Assembly: GCA_017465605.1 (NCBI GenBank)
Contig: JAFTVW010000036.1
Coordinates: 1-64,000 of the forward strand
Direction of reading: 5' to 3'
Source of the DNA: Alistipes sp.
GTDB taxonomy: Bacteria; Bacteroidota; Bacteroidia; Bacteroidales; Rikenellaceae
DNA length: 64,000 nucleotides
Positions 1-7,690 of the stretch are shown here, in pieces; the first letter of the stretch is position 1; each line of letters starts with the position of its first letter. A program made the translations under genes and the position numbers. The notes beneath the pieces were generated by a model that worked only from the letters and a program-made list of their open reading frames with translations, had not been told where the DNA came from and searched no databases.

Positions 1-125
1 CTTCATTCAACGAGGTTGTAACTTGGCAGACACACACATTTATTTCTCCTAAGTCATACCTCAACCCAATCCCACAGAGTGAGATTGACCGTAACCCTAA
101 CGTTGACCAGAACCCTGGTTACTAA
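1..125 (+). CDS. SusD/RagB-family outer-membrane lipoprotein, C-terminal end only
   Basis: Only the last 40 codons lie in the window; the open frame begins at base 3 and stops at TAA 123-125. The visible tail reads as T-F-I-S-P followed by Y-L-N-P-I-P-Q-S-E-I-D-R-N-P, then Q-N-P-G-Y. This is the closing signature of SusD/RagB nutrient-binding lipoproteins (the usual form is LyPIPqsEid.NpnltQNPGY). In this family the protein caps a SusC TonB-dependent transporter and binds glycan on the cell surface; the SusC gene would lie to the left of the window. Two surface-lipoprotein genes follow on the same strand, which fits the end of a polysaccharide utilisation locus. The family call is firm; the substrate cannot be inferred. 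Confidence 0.9.
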   Translation, partial: SFNEVVTWQTHTFISPKSYLNPIPQSEIDRNPNVDQNPGY

Positions 126-165
126 TAGAGAGTGGTTATTAATTTAACTTAAAAAGAAAAGTAAT

Positions 166-1440
166 ATGAATATTAAACATCATATAGCATTATTAGCCGC
201 TTGCGTATTGGCAACCGGAGTAATAAGTTGTAAGACGGAGTCAGATGATGCTCGTGAGAAGGTTGCACCAAGCCCTATCACTCACGCAGAGTTTACTCCT
301 ACTAATGGTGGTGGTTACTTCAAGTTTACTGCACCCGACGATGAGGACTTCCTCTACGTACGTGCTGAGTACACCATCGATAATGGTCAGGTTATCTCTC
401 GTTCAAGCTCAGTTTATTCTGATAGCTTGGTTATCTCAGGTTTTGGTTCAGTAAAACCTTATCCTGTAAAGCTCTACGCTTGCGACTACTTTGCAAACGA
501 GTCTGAGCCTTACACTATGGAGGTTACTCCATTGGAGCCTAACGTTCAGGCAGTAGCAAAGACAGTAAGAGCACGTGCAGGTTTTGCAAATATCGTTGTT
601 GAGTTGGAGAACGAGACTCAGGAGACTGTCGATGTTTACGTTGACATCGCAGCTCAGGACGGTTCAGGTCGTAAGGCTACTCGTATCTTCACTTCAAGTG
701 CAAAGTCTGATAAGTTGCTTATCACTGGTTTGGAGTCAATTCCTTATTCAGTAACTACTTACTTGAAGGATAAGTACGAAAACGGTACAACTCCTAAGGA
801 CGAGGGTGTTTTGACTCCATTGTCTGACTATGAGTTGTCAAAGGAGCAGTGGACTTGGTTGCGTGATGACTATATCTACGGTTCTAACTGGGATAAGTCA
901 AAGAACCAGCCAACTGAGGAGTATATGGGTATGTACAGAACTGACTCAATGAGAAACGCTATGGAGTATCGCTTTGAGGCATCTATCTACAAGTTCTGGG
1001 ACGGTATCCTCGATTCAGGTGATGATAAGAAGTTGAATATGGTAAGTTTCTTCCACTCAGGAACTAACTATCCTTTCTCTTACTTTATCAATATGGGTCG
1101 CAAGGTTAAGATCAGCCGTATGCGTATCCACCAGCGTTATGACTACCGTTGGACAACTTATGGTCCTAAGGTAATTGACCTCTATATCTCTAACGACCAG
1201 AATCCTGAGGACGGTATCTTTGGTTGGGAGTTCCTCGGTCGCTATACTTTGGAGAAGCCAGCTTTGCAGGCAGAGGCTGATCAGGAGTTCTTGGACGGTT
1301 CAGAGTTCTGGATCTATCCTGCTGAGGCTGCTTTCTCACCTGAGTTCCAGTACTTGCGCTTCAAGTGTGTAACTGACTTTACTGGTAAGGGTACAATCGG
1401 TTGCTTGGCTGAGCTTGTATTGTATGGCGAGGATTGCTAA
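166..1440 (+). CDS. DUF4959/DUF5126/DUF5000-type surface lipoprotein
   Basis: A 424-residue predicted lipoprotein with an N-terminal signal ending in a lipobox (G-V-I-S-C, Cys22). Residues of about 35-125 and 130-225 look like two consecutive fibronectin-III-like beta domains of the DUF4959 and DUF5126 types. The C-terminal part, from the W-T-W-L-R-D-D-Y-I-Y-G-S-N-W segment to the end, resembles DUF5000, a discoidin-like jelly-roll found in Bacteroidota polysaccharide utilisation loci. It lies 40 bases after the SusD stop and 22 bases before the next lipoprotein, so all three are probably co-transcribed. The likely role is accessory surface glycan binding. The codon set is narrow (GAG, AAG, TTG, TCA dominate), as in highly expressed genes. 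The domain assignment is from memory of the families. Confidence 0.75.
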   Translation: MNIKHHIALLAACVLATGVISCKTESDDAREKVAPSPITHAEFTPTNGGGYFKFTAPDDEDFLYVRAEYTIDNGQVISRSSSVYSDSLVISGFGSVKPYPVKLYACDYFANESEPYTMEVTPLEPNVQAVAKTVRARAGFANIVVELENETQETVDVYVDIAAQDGSGRKATRIFTSSAKSDKLLITGLESIPYSVTTYLKDKYENGTTPKDEGVLTPLSDYELSKEQWTWLRDDYIYGSNWDKSKNQPTEEYMGMYRTDSMRNAMEYRFEASIYKFWDGILDSGDDKKLNMVSFFHSGTNYPFSYFINMGRKVKISRMRIHQRYDYRWTTYGPKVIDLYISNDQNPEDGIFGWEFLGRYTLEKPALQAEADQEFLDGSEFWIYPAEAAFSPEFQYLRFKCVTDFTGKGTIGCLAELVLYGEDC

Positions 1441-1462
1441 CATTTAAAATTGATTAAAAGCT

Positions 1463-2344
1463 ATGAAGAAGATTAAATTTTTAATTCCTGCCGTTGCAAT
1501 GGTGTTCGGTTTGGCATCTTGCGACAATATGGACGAGCTTTACAAGGACGAGAAGGTTGATTACTCAATCTACTCAACTAAGGTTGAGAGCTTGGCCGCT
1601 CAGTCTGGCTTTAAGCGTGCTTTGTTGACTTGGACTAACCCAGGTGACGAGATCGCTAAGACTATTAAGATCTCTTACAATGAGGGTGAGAGTGTAATCA
1701 ATGTCAACGAGATGGTTGAAGAGTACATTATCAACGACTTGGCAGCTGGTACATACAACTTTGAGGTAAGAACTGTTGACAAGTGGGGTAATGAGTCACT
1801 TCCTGTTACAAAGTCTGTAAAGGTTTATGGTGATCAGGACGCTGAGTATTTGGCTCGCCCAAGCATAACTATTACTTACAATGAGGCTAAGCAGACTCAC
1901 ATTTTGAAGTTCGCTGGTGTATCAAGTGCAATGTCAATGTGGGGTGGTAAGATGGAGTTTACTCTTACTGGTCCTGATGGCGTTACATCTGAGCTCAACA
2001 CATCTTTGAACAAGGAGTTCAATCAGTTTGAGTGGAAGACGTTCTCTTGGAAGGATTCATCTGGTAAGACTCTCTCTATCAATGGTTACTACTCACGCGC
2101 TACTGAGTTGTCTGTTGAACTCGGTAAGTTGGCTGGTGGTACTTACACTGTGAACTACACTACAAATGCATACCCTGCTAACTTTAAGACAAAGGGTAAC
2201 GGTATCATTTGTTACACAGCTGTATGTCTTGACGCTTTGGATTTCTCTGAGACTGCTACTATCGAGGTAGAGGCTATCCCTGAGCCAGAGCCAGAGCCTG
2301 AGACTCCTGCTGAGGACGAGACTACTGAGGCTTCTGCTGAGTAA
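1463..2344 (+). CDS. DUF4998-type surface lipoprotein with Pro-Glu tail
   Basis: A 293-residue predicted lipoprotein (lipobox G-L-A-S-C, Cys20). The segment after the lipobox, with M-D-E-L-Y-K-D and later W-T-N-P-G-D and A-G-T-Y-N-F-E-V-R-T-V-D-K-W-G-N-E-S, matches what I know of DUF4998, a fibronectin-like module placed after SusD-family genes. A second all-beta region covers about residues 130-265. The protein ends in a low-complexity acidic tail (repeated P-E, then D-E-T-T-E-A-S-A-E) with no obvious fold. The gene starts 22 bases after the preceding stop, and a strong intrinsic terminator follows at 2400-2433, so this is the last gene of the locus. The function is probably glycan binding or display; the substrate is unknown. 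Confidence 0.7.
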   Translation: MKKIKFLIPAVAMVFGLASCDNMDELYKDEKVDYSIYSTKVESLAAQSGFKRALLTWTNPGDEIAKTIKISYNEGESVINVNEMVEEYIINDLAAGTYNFEVRTVDKWGNESLPVTKSVKVYGDQDAEYLARPSITITYNEAKQTHILKFAGVSSAMSMWGGKMEFTLTGPDGVTSELNTSLNKEFNQFEWKTFSWKDSSGKTLSINGYYSRATELSVELGKLAGGTYTVNYTTNAYPANFKTKGNGIICYTAVCLDALDFSETATIEVEAIPEPEPEPETPAEDETTEASAE

Positions 2345-2399
2345 TTTCTTTGAATTTCAAATGTCCCCTGCAAGGGTGGTACAGCTGAAATAGAACGAC

Positions 2400-2433
2400 G
2401 AGCCTGTCTGAGAATTCAGACAGGCTCTTTTCT
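2400..2433 (+). terminator. Intrinsic terminator closing the SusD-lipoprotein locus
   Basis: A perfect 12-bp stem (GAGCCTGTCTGA at 2400-2411 and its complement at 2416-2427) with a GAAT loop, followed by TTTTCTTG. It lies 56 bases after the last stop. Confidence 0.9.
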
Positions 2434-2649
2434 TGTTCCGTACTACTAATCAGCCAAGTATAGTTGGCGGTGAGAGAAATTTTTTCCTCACCCGCAATGA
2501 AAGTTTTGGGTTGATGATTCCGATGGGACAAAAGCGAAAAATAAGGGGCGAAATAGGGGCAGAAGACGTTATACCTCAGCCGATTATATCTAATTTCAGA
2601 AAATAATCGCGCCAACGGTATATGACTACATTACTTTCAGGCTAAGAAA

Positions 2650-2685
2650 AAGTGGTTGTCCGACAAACTTGTTGGACAACCACTT
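2650..2685 (-). terminator. Terminator downstream of folB
   Basis: A perfect 12-bp stem (AAGTGGTTGTCC at 2650-2661 with 2674-2685) and a 12-base loop. Read on the minus strand it is followed by a T run (complement of the A run before 2650), so it most likely ends the folB transcript. Confidence 0.8.
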
Positions 2686-2800
2686 GTGTTTCAGAAGTTG
2701 TATAATAAGAGCTATTTTTAGGACGATTTATCTTGCAGCCCCTTCGTCTGCCTCCTCGCCTTGTGCTTGCAATAAACACATTGGCCGCCTTGCTGGCAAT

Positions 2801-3154
2801 CTATGCTTTGAGTATCACGCTCACTCGGCCAATCTTTCCGCCCAGCGGAGGTGCGAGTTTCGATACGCAACACTCAACCTCTACAACCTGCGGAAAATGG
2901 CTTTTAACGGCCTCGATGATGTTCATCGCCACACGCTCGATGGTGCGTTGCGTGACGCGCATCTGTCCGCTAACAACCTCATAGACTGTAAGATAATTCA
3001 CAGCCTTCTCCACCGCATCTTCTTCGGCCACACAGCCCAAATGTGAGGTTATTTTCAACTCGACGCTGAAACGATTTCCCACCTTCTGCTCCAAATCGTA
3101 GCAGCCGTGAAAGGCGCGGAATTCCATCTGTTCGAGTTTGATTGTGTAAAGCAT
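2801..3154 (-). CDS. folB: Dihydroneopterin aldolase
   Basis: A 117-residue protein, the usual length for FolB, which splits 7,8-dihydroneopterin into 6-hydroxymethyl-dihydropterin and glycolaldehyde in folate synthesis. The N-terminal I-K-L-E-Q-M-E-F-R-A-F-H-G-C-Y-D-L-E-Q segment is the typical substrate-binding strand (usual form F.a.hGv...E). The C-terminal S-K-L-A-P-P-L-G-G-K-I-G-R-V-S-V matches the family's K-P-x-P-P-I-G-G motif with its conserved lysine. It lies 52 bases downstream of tyrS on the same strand, so it is probably co-transcribed with it. Nothing is unusual apart from the distance to the terminator at 2650-2685. Confidence 0.93.
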   Translation of the reverse strand: MLYTIKLEQMEFRAFHGCYDLEQKVGNRFSVELKITSHLGCVAEEDAVEKAVNYLTVYEVVSGQMRVTQRTIERVAMNIIEAVKSHFPQVVEVECCVSKLAPPLGGKIGRVSVILKA

Positions 3155-3206
3155 AGTTCTTAGCGTAAACGTTGTTAATAAGTTGCGTCAGCAGTTGATA
3201 ACTCGC

Positions 3207-4505
3207 TTATTCAACGATAATCAGGTAGTAATTCTTCTTACCGCGCTGTGCAATCATATACTTACCAGCGATAAGGTCGTTATCGGTAACCTCACGCATT
3301 GGGTCTGTAACTTTCTCCTTGTTGAGCGACACGCCGCCACCCTGTACCATCTTGCGGCACTCGCCCTTCGATGGGAATACTTTGGTGAGGTCTGCACACA
3401 AATCTACAAACGACACACCCAACTGCTCGCGCTTGATTGTGAACTGCGGAACACCTTCGAAAACCTGCAAAAGAGTCTGCTCATCAAGCTTGTGCAATGC
3501 CTCCGATGTTGCACCTCCAAAGAGAATCTGCGACGCCTCTACGGCCTTCTCATACTCCTCAGCAGAGTGAATCATTGTGGTAATCTCCTTTGCCAAAGTC
3601 TTCTGCAATGCGCGCAAATGTGGAGCTGCGTCGTGCTCTGCGATAAGATTCTCGATAGTCTCGCGGTCGAGCAATGTGAAAATCTTAATGTAGCGCTTTG
3701 CGTCGTCGTCGCTCACGTTCAACCAGAACTGATAGAACTTGTAAGGCGAAGTGTAGCGGGCGTCAAGCCATACGTTACCGCTCTCGGTCTTACCGAACTT
3801 CGTACCATCGGCCTTTGTGATAAGCGGGCAAGTGATTGCAAACGCCTCAGCCTCAGAGCCTAACTTACGGCGGATAAGCTCTGTTCCTGTTGTGATGTTA
3901 CCCCACTGGTCGGCACCACCCAACTGAACCTTGCAGTTCAAAGTCTGATAGAGGTGCAAGAAATCGTATCCCTGCAAAAGCTGATATGTGAATTCGGTAA
4001 ACGACATACCATCACCCTCGCCACTGAAACGCTTCTTCACAGAGTCCTTAGCCATCATATAATTTACGGTGATACACTTACCGATATCACGTGCAAAATC
4101 GAGGAACGAGAACTCCTTCATCCAGTCATAGTTATTCACCAAAAGAGCCTTGTTTTCAGCATCTGACTCAAAATCAATAAGTTTTGCAAGCTGACGCTTA
4201 ATAGCCTCCTGGTTGTGGCGCAAAGTATTCTCATCGAGCAAGTTGCGCTCCTGCGACTTACCGCTGGGGTCGCCAATCATACCCGTTGCACCACCAACCA
4301 AAGCGATGGGACGGTGACCACACATCTGAAAATGCTTCAAAATCATCACACCCACCAAGTGGCCGATGTGCAAAGAGTCGGCCGTAGGGTCAATACCCAA
4401 ATAAGCCGTTGTCATCTCCTTTTCGAGTTGCTCCTTAGCTCCCGGCATAATCGTATGAATCATACCACGCCATTCGAGCTCTTCTACAAAGTTCTTGTTT
4501 GCCAT
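3207..4505 (-). CDS. tyrS: Tyrosyl-tRNA synthetase
   Basis: A cytosolic class I aminoacyl-tRNA synthetase of 432 residues that charges tRNA-Tyr. The HIGH signature is S-L-H-I-G-H-L (HIGH at residues 46-49) and the KMSKS-equivalent is K-F-G-K-T near residue 235, the form typical of bacterial TyrRS. A C-terminal S4-like RNA-binding domain begins near residue 355 ([11 protein letters not shown] and later [10 protein letters not shown]). dnaX ends 63 bases upstream on the same strand and folB follows 52 bases downstream, so a dnaX-tyrS-folB unit is plausible. I see no T-box leader, as expected outside Firmicutes. Confidence 0.97.
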   Translation of the reverse strand: MANKNFVEELEWRGMIHTIMPGAKEQLEKEMTTAYLGIDPTADSLHIGHLVGVMILKHFQMCGHRPIALVGGATGMIGDPSGKSQERNLLDENTLRHNQEAIKRQLAKLIDFESDAENKALLVNNYDWMKEFSFLDFARDIGKCITVNYMMAKDSVKKRFSGEGDGMSFTEFTYQLLQGYDFLHLYQTLNCKVQLGGADQWGNITTGTELIRRKLGSEAEAFAITCPLITKADGTKFGKTESGNVWLDARYTSPYKFYQFWLNVSDDDAKRYIKIFTLLDRETIENLIAEHDAAPHLRALQKTLAKEITTMIHSAEEYEKAVEASQILFGGATSEALHKLDEQTLLQVFEGVPQFTIKREQLGVSFVDLCADLTKVFPSKGECRKMVQGGGVSLNKEKVTDPMREVTDNDLIAGKYMIAQRGKKNYYLIIVE

Positions 4506-4568
4506 TTCTCTATATTTTTATCGTTATATACCTATTTATATATTTGGCCGCATCGTAGCCCCCTAACT

Positions 4569-6509
4569 CTATTCGTACTCCATATCAAGAGCCTTTTTCA
4601 GCTCCATCAACAGAGGGTTTTTCTCGGTCATATGACGAATCCTATCCTCCAATTTTATGGGGCGAGAAGCCTTGATTTGCTCGTTTACGACAATCTGCAT
4701 ATCCAACATTCCTTCAACGCCTGCCGTACGAGCCATCTGCATCAGAATCTCGGTTTTCGAGCGCATAATCTCTTCGTAGAGAGTCTGCGACGGTACTTCC
4801 AATTTGATAACGTGCCCATCAACCTGCATCGACTCAAATGCCACAATAAATCGTGGCCTCTCGCGAAGAATCTCCTCGATAACCTTTGCGCGATTCTCGT
4901 TTAATTTCCACTCGCTCTTGGGGTCGATAACCACATCATCGGCACTCTTTTTCTTCTCCTCAGCCTGCTCTACAAGCGTAGAGGTGGAATTGAGCAACTC
5001 CGAAAGCGATAATCCCGCAAGTGCCGAGCGACGTGGCGGAATATATGAACTCTGCTGCTTAGGCTCCGCAGCTGGATTTTGAGGTTGTCTTGGCTCCGAA
5101 GCTGAACTTGGGGTTTGTCTCGGCTCCGAAACGGGATTCTGCGACGGCATTGGCTCCGACATTAGACTCTGTGACGGCTTTGGCGATTGCTGGGGATTAT
5201 CCACTTGCTCCCCTACGGCTGTATTGGAAGTCGCAGCAGACGTTGCCGCAGTAGTTACAGTGCCAACCTTAGTGGGTTGTGTAGCTGGTGCTACCGTTTC
5301 CGCAGTTTTCTTGCCCTGAGTGACCGTTGCAGCGGCAGGAGTGATATTTTGAGGTAGCTCAGGCAGTGGATACTCGTCGGTTGAGAATCCCGCCTCTGCT
5401 ATATCGCTGTCGTTATTTTTTTTTTTGCCGAGACCTGCAATCTTCATAAGTCCCAGCTCAACCAACAACCTTTGGTTAGACGATTGTTTAATTTTGCCAT
5501 CTGCCTCGGTGAGCAACGATATTGCACCAAACAAAAACTCTGTGGCGCATCGTGCAGCCTGCTCACGATACCTGTCGAGCAACGCTCCCGTAAGTTCTAT
5601 AAGCGAAATTGCAGGTCCTTTTGCCAATAGCAAATCTCGCATATGCTGATTCAGACCCGCCATAAACGTCTGGCCCGAAAAACCCTTCGCCAATACCTCG
5701 TCATAGCGAATAAGTGCTGTTGTATAGTCGCCCGCAAGCAACAACTCGGTCATCGTGAAATAGGTGTCATAGTCAAGCACATTGAGCGTCTCGGCCACCT
5801 GCTTGTACTGCAAATTTGCATTACAAAACGAAACCGCCTTATCGAACATCGACAACGCATCTCGCATACCACCATCGGCCTTTTGGGCAATCAAGTTAAG
5901 CGACTCCTCGTCGCACGTTACGCCCTCATTGTCGGTAATATATTTCAGGTATTTCACCGAATCCTCCACTCTGATTCGCTTGAAATCATAGACCTGACAA
6001 CGCGACAAAATCGTGGGGATAATCTTATGCTTCTCGGTTGTTGCGAGGATAAATACAGCGTGCTTGGGAGGCTCTTCGAGAGTTTTCAAGAAGGCATTAA
6101 AAGCCTGCTGCGACAACATATGTACCTCATCGATGATAAACAAAGAGTAGTGACCCACTTGCGGAAGAATACGCACCTGCTCGATAAGATTGCGTATATC
6201 ATCAACCGAGTTGTTCGATGCTGCATCAAGTTCGTGAATATTCATCGAGCGGCCCTCGTTGAATGCACGGCACGACTCACACTCATTGCAAGCCTCTGCA
6301 CCATTGGGGTTAAGACAATTTATCGCCTTGGCAAAGATTCGTGCGCAGGTGGTCTTACCCACTCCACGAGGCCCGCAGAAGAGGTATGCGTGCGCCAACT
6401 GACCACGCTCGATTGCATTTTTCAATGTCGAGGTGATGCTCTGCTGACCCACTACCGAAGCGAAAGTGGCGGGACGATATTTTCTTGCCGAAACGATAAA
6501 TTCACTCAT
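4569..6509 (-). CDS. dnaX: DNA polymerase III clamp-loader subunit tau/gamma
   Basis: A 646-residue AAA+ ATPase of the replication clamp loader. Walker A is G-P-R-G-V-G-K-T at 46-53, four zinc-binding cysteines sit at 65, 74, 77 and 80, and Walker B/DExH is I-I-D-E-V-H near 128. The conserved core (domains I-III) ends near residue 361. Directly there, at K362-N365, the message contains 11 consecutive A; one added A or a -1 slip gives K-K-K-K-stop, a 365-residue gamma-like product (see the separate site feature and finding). After it come a Ser/Pro/Gln-rich linker with repeated S-E-P-x-Q units (about 440-500) and a tau-specific C-terminal region. A TACCTTTG box lies only 8-15 bases upstream of the start codon. 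Confidence 0.97.
   Translation of the reverse strand: MSEFIVSARKYRPATFASVVGQQSITSTLKNAIERGQLAHAYLFCGPRGVGKTTCARIFAKAINCLNPNGAEACNECESCRAFNEGRSMNIHELDAASNNSVDDIRNLIEQVRILPQVGHYSLFIIDEVHMLSQQAFNAFLKTLEEPPKHAVFILATTEKHKIIPTILSRCQVYDFKRIRVEDSVKYLKYITDNEGVTCDEESLNLIAQKADGGMRDALSMFDKAVSFCNANLQYKQVAETLNVLDYDTYFTMTELLLAGDYTTALIRYDEVLAKGFSGQTFMAGLNQHMRDLLLAKGPAISLIELTGALLDRYREQAARCATEFLFGAISLLTEADGKIKQSSNQRLLVELGLMKIAGLGKKKNNDSDIAEAGFSTDEYPLPELPQNITPAAATVTQGKKTAETVAPATQPTKVGTVTTAATSAATSNTAVGEQVDNPQQSPKPSQSLMSEPMPSQNPVSEPRQTPSSASEPRQPQNPAAEPKQQSSYIPPRRSALAGLSLSELLNSTSTLVEQAEEKKKSADDVVIDPKSEWKLNENRAKVIEEILRERPRFIVAFESMQVDGHVIKLEVPSQTLYEEIMRSKTEILMQMARTAGVEGMLDMQIVVNEQIKASRPIKLEDRIRHMTEKNPLLMELKKALDMEYE
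5050..5180 (-). repeat. Degenerate tandem repeat in the dnaX linker
   Basis: Units around the core GGCTCCGA (plus strand) occur near 5061, 5091, 5121 and 5151, exactly 30 bp apart. They encode S-E-P-x-Q-x-P and similar decapeptide repeats in the tau linker between the core and the C-terminal domain. They are imperfect, so they may vary in number between strains. Confidence 0.65.
5416..5426 (-). promoter_or_regulatory. dnaX: A11 slippery tract inside dnaX, putative gamma-producing frameshift site
   Basis: On the coding strand GGC (Gly361) is followed by 11 A, then TAACGAC. The zero frame reads AAA AAA AAA AAT AAC. With 12 A, or after a -1 ribosomal slip, it reads AAA AAA AAA AAA TAA, a stop at codon 366. 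With 10 A a stop follows after five more codons. In Escherichia coli gamma is made by a ribosomal slip at A-AAA-AAG; in Thermus it is made by RNA-polymerase slippage on a nine-A run. The position here, at the end of the conserved core, fits. No experimental evidence is available. Confidence 0.7.
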
Positions 6510-6516
6510 AACAGCA

Positions 6517-6524
6517 CAAAGGTA
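6517..6524 (-). promoter_or_regulatory. Possible -7 box of dnaX
   Basis: TACCTTTG on the minus strand fits the Bacteroidota -7 pattern TAnnTTTG. No -33 TTTG is visible at the right distance. Transcription would begin almost on the start codon at 6509, so the message would be nearly leaderless if this box is used. Confidence 0.35.
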
Positions 6525-6563
6525 ATAATTTTTCTTGAAGGATATGCTACGCGCGAATCTTTT

Positions 6564-7340
6564 TTACATCTCCACGATTGTAACCTCGATTCCACGCTGC
6601 TGCAACGCCTCCAACGTGTGTGGAGGTATGCCCGCATCGGTGATAATCTGATCAACATCGTCGATTTCGCAAATTCGGCTGAACCCGCGGCGACCAAATT
6701 TCGAGCTGTCACACAGTACGATTGTCTTTTGGGCAGAGCGAATCATCACGCGATTAAGGTTGGCTTCCAGCAGATTTGTGGTTGAAAGTCCATACTCAAT
6801 ATCTATTCCATCAACTCCAATAAAGAGCTTGCTGCTATTGAAATTCTCCAACATATGCTCGGCGTCGCTACCTACTGCCGAGAGGGCTGTTCCTCGCACT
6901 ATGCCACCGAGTTGTACGACCTCGAAATTGCGATTCTTCGCTAAAATTGATGCCACGTTAAGAGCCGATGTGATTACCGTCAGGCGACCCAATGACTCAT
7001 CGGTATAGACCTCGCGTGCAAAATACTCAACCGTAGTACCCGATGCGATGATTATGGAGTCGTTGGCCTCGATGAGCGACACCGCTTTTTTCCCGATTGC
7101 GGTCTTTTCAGCTGGGTATTGCGAAAACTTCACATTCACATCGCGGTCGTTGATATACGGACTCATCTTGATAGCCTTGCCGTGAGCGCGATAGAGTCTA
7201 TTCCCCTGTTCGAGCATAGTAAGGTCCTTACGAATCGTAACCTCCGAGACGTTAAGCATAGTCGATAGTTCAGTTACACTAACTTGCCCTTTGGTATCCA
7301 ACTCCTTTATAATCAAATCGTGTCTTTCGTTGATGGTCAT
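6564..7340 (-). CDS. glpR: DeoR/GlpR-family transcriptional repressor, probably of glpD-glpT
   Basis: A 258-residue regulator. The N-terminal winged helix-turn-helix (residues about 5-58, including L-S-T-M-L-N-V-S-E-V-T-I-R-K-D-L) is characteristic of the DeoR family. The rest is the DeoRC sugar-phosphate sensor domain, with I-I-I-A-S-G-T-T-V near residue 95 and F-I-G-V-D-G-I-D near 175. It is divergent from glpD and glpT, and DeoR members beside glpD are usually glycerol-3-phosphate-responsive repressors; the gene name is inferred from that context. The shared intergenic region has a direct repeat GCGTAAARAT (7364-7373 and 7386-7395) that could be an operator. The start codon is the first of the frame and begins just before the HTH. 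Confidence 0.8.
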   Translation of the reverse strand: MTINERHDLIIKELDTKGQVSVTELSTMLNVSEVTIRKDLTMLEQGNRLYRAHGKAIKMSPYINDRDVNVKFSQYPAEKTAIGKKAVSLIEANDSIIIASGTTVEYFAREVYTDESLGRLTVITSALNVASILAKNRNFEVVQLGGIVRGTALSAVGSDAEHMLENFNSSKLFIGVDGIDIEYGLSTTNLLEANLNRVMIRSAQKTIVLCDSSKFGRRGFSRICEIDDVDQIITDAGIPPHTLEALQQRGIEVTIVEM

Positions 7341-7690
7341 AATCTATTTTGTTTTGCATTTCAATGCGTAAAGATAGTAATTATCGCGTAAAAATCGAGC
7401 TTTTGCTACTCAAAGTGCAGAAAATATTGATTTTATACAATATTTAAGGCAAAAAACTTGTCTATGTTTTGAATTAATACTACTTTTGTTTCGCAATGAA
7501 AACACCCCGCCGACCAGCAACCATTACCATAGCCCCAAAGATGGAGATATAATCTATTGATTATTATGCTTTACATCTTATGCTGAAAAAGGTTTTGTTT
7601 CGCAAGCCTGCCCTGTTTTCTGCCTATTGGGCCTTTAACGTTACGGCTCACCCGAATCTCGAAAATAAGATATATAAAATACATACACAA
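7341..7690. other. Divergent glpR/glpD regulatory region and glpD leader
   Basis: This region holds the glpD promoter (7457-7488), two GCGTAAARAT direct repeats close to the glpR start (possible repressor sites), and a leader of about 195 bases before the preferred glpD start at 7691. The leader contains an in-frame upstream ATG at 7580, which would extend GlpD by 37 residues with no family counterpart. I see no known riboswitch in the leader. Confidence 0.5.
7457..7488 (+). promoter_or_regulatory. Promoter of glpD-glpT
   Basis: TTG at 7458-7460, a 20-base spacer, then TACTTTTG at 7481-7488. This matches the Bacteroidota consensus (-33 TTTG, -7 TAnnTTTG). The predicted transcript starts near 7495. 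Confidence 0.65.

Larger units (their letters stand above)
2345..2800. other. Intergenic region between convergent transcription units
   Basis: No convincing gene lies here. It holds the terminator at 2400-2433, a small hairpin near 2470-2490 (GGTGAG with CCTCACC), and the minus-strand terminator at 2650-2685. Bases 2690-2703 (CAGAAGTTGTATAA) match the conserved start of the palindromic repeats at 50161 and 56838, so this may be a decayed copy of that family. The remaining roughly 150 bp show nothing I recognise. Confidence 0.6.

Noticed and set aside
2322..2615. A 97-codon minus-strand frame downstream of the DUF4998 gene
   Set aside because: It includes the terminator hairpin at 2400-2433 and overlaps the end of a real gene.
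5643..6785. A 380-codon open frame on the plus strand opposite dnaX and glpR
   Set aside because: It is fully antisense to two well-supported genes, has no recognisable motif and begins inside dnaX. Long antisense frames are expected from the codon bias of the minus-strand genes.
7580..7690. An N-terminal 37-residue extension of GlpD
   Set aside because: These residues do not resemble the family, and the internal ATG at 7691 places the FAD-binding motif at the expected distance from the N-terminus.
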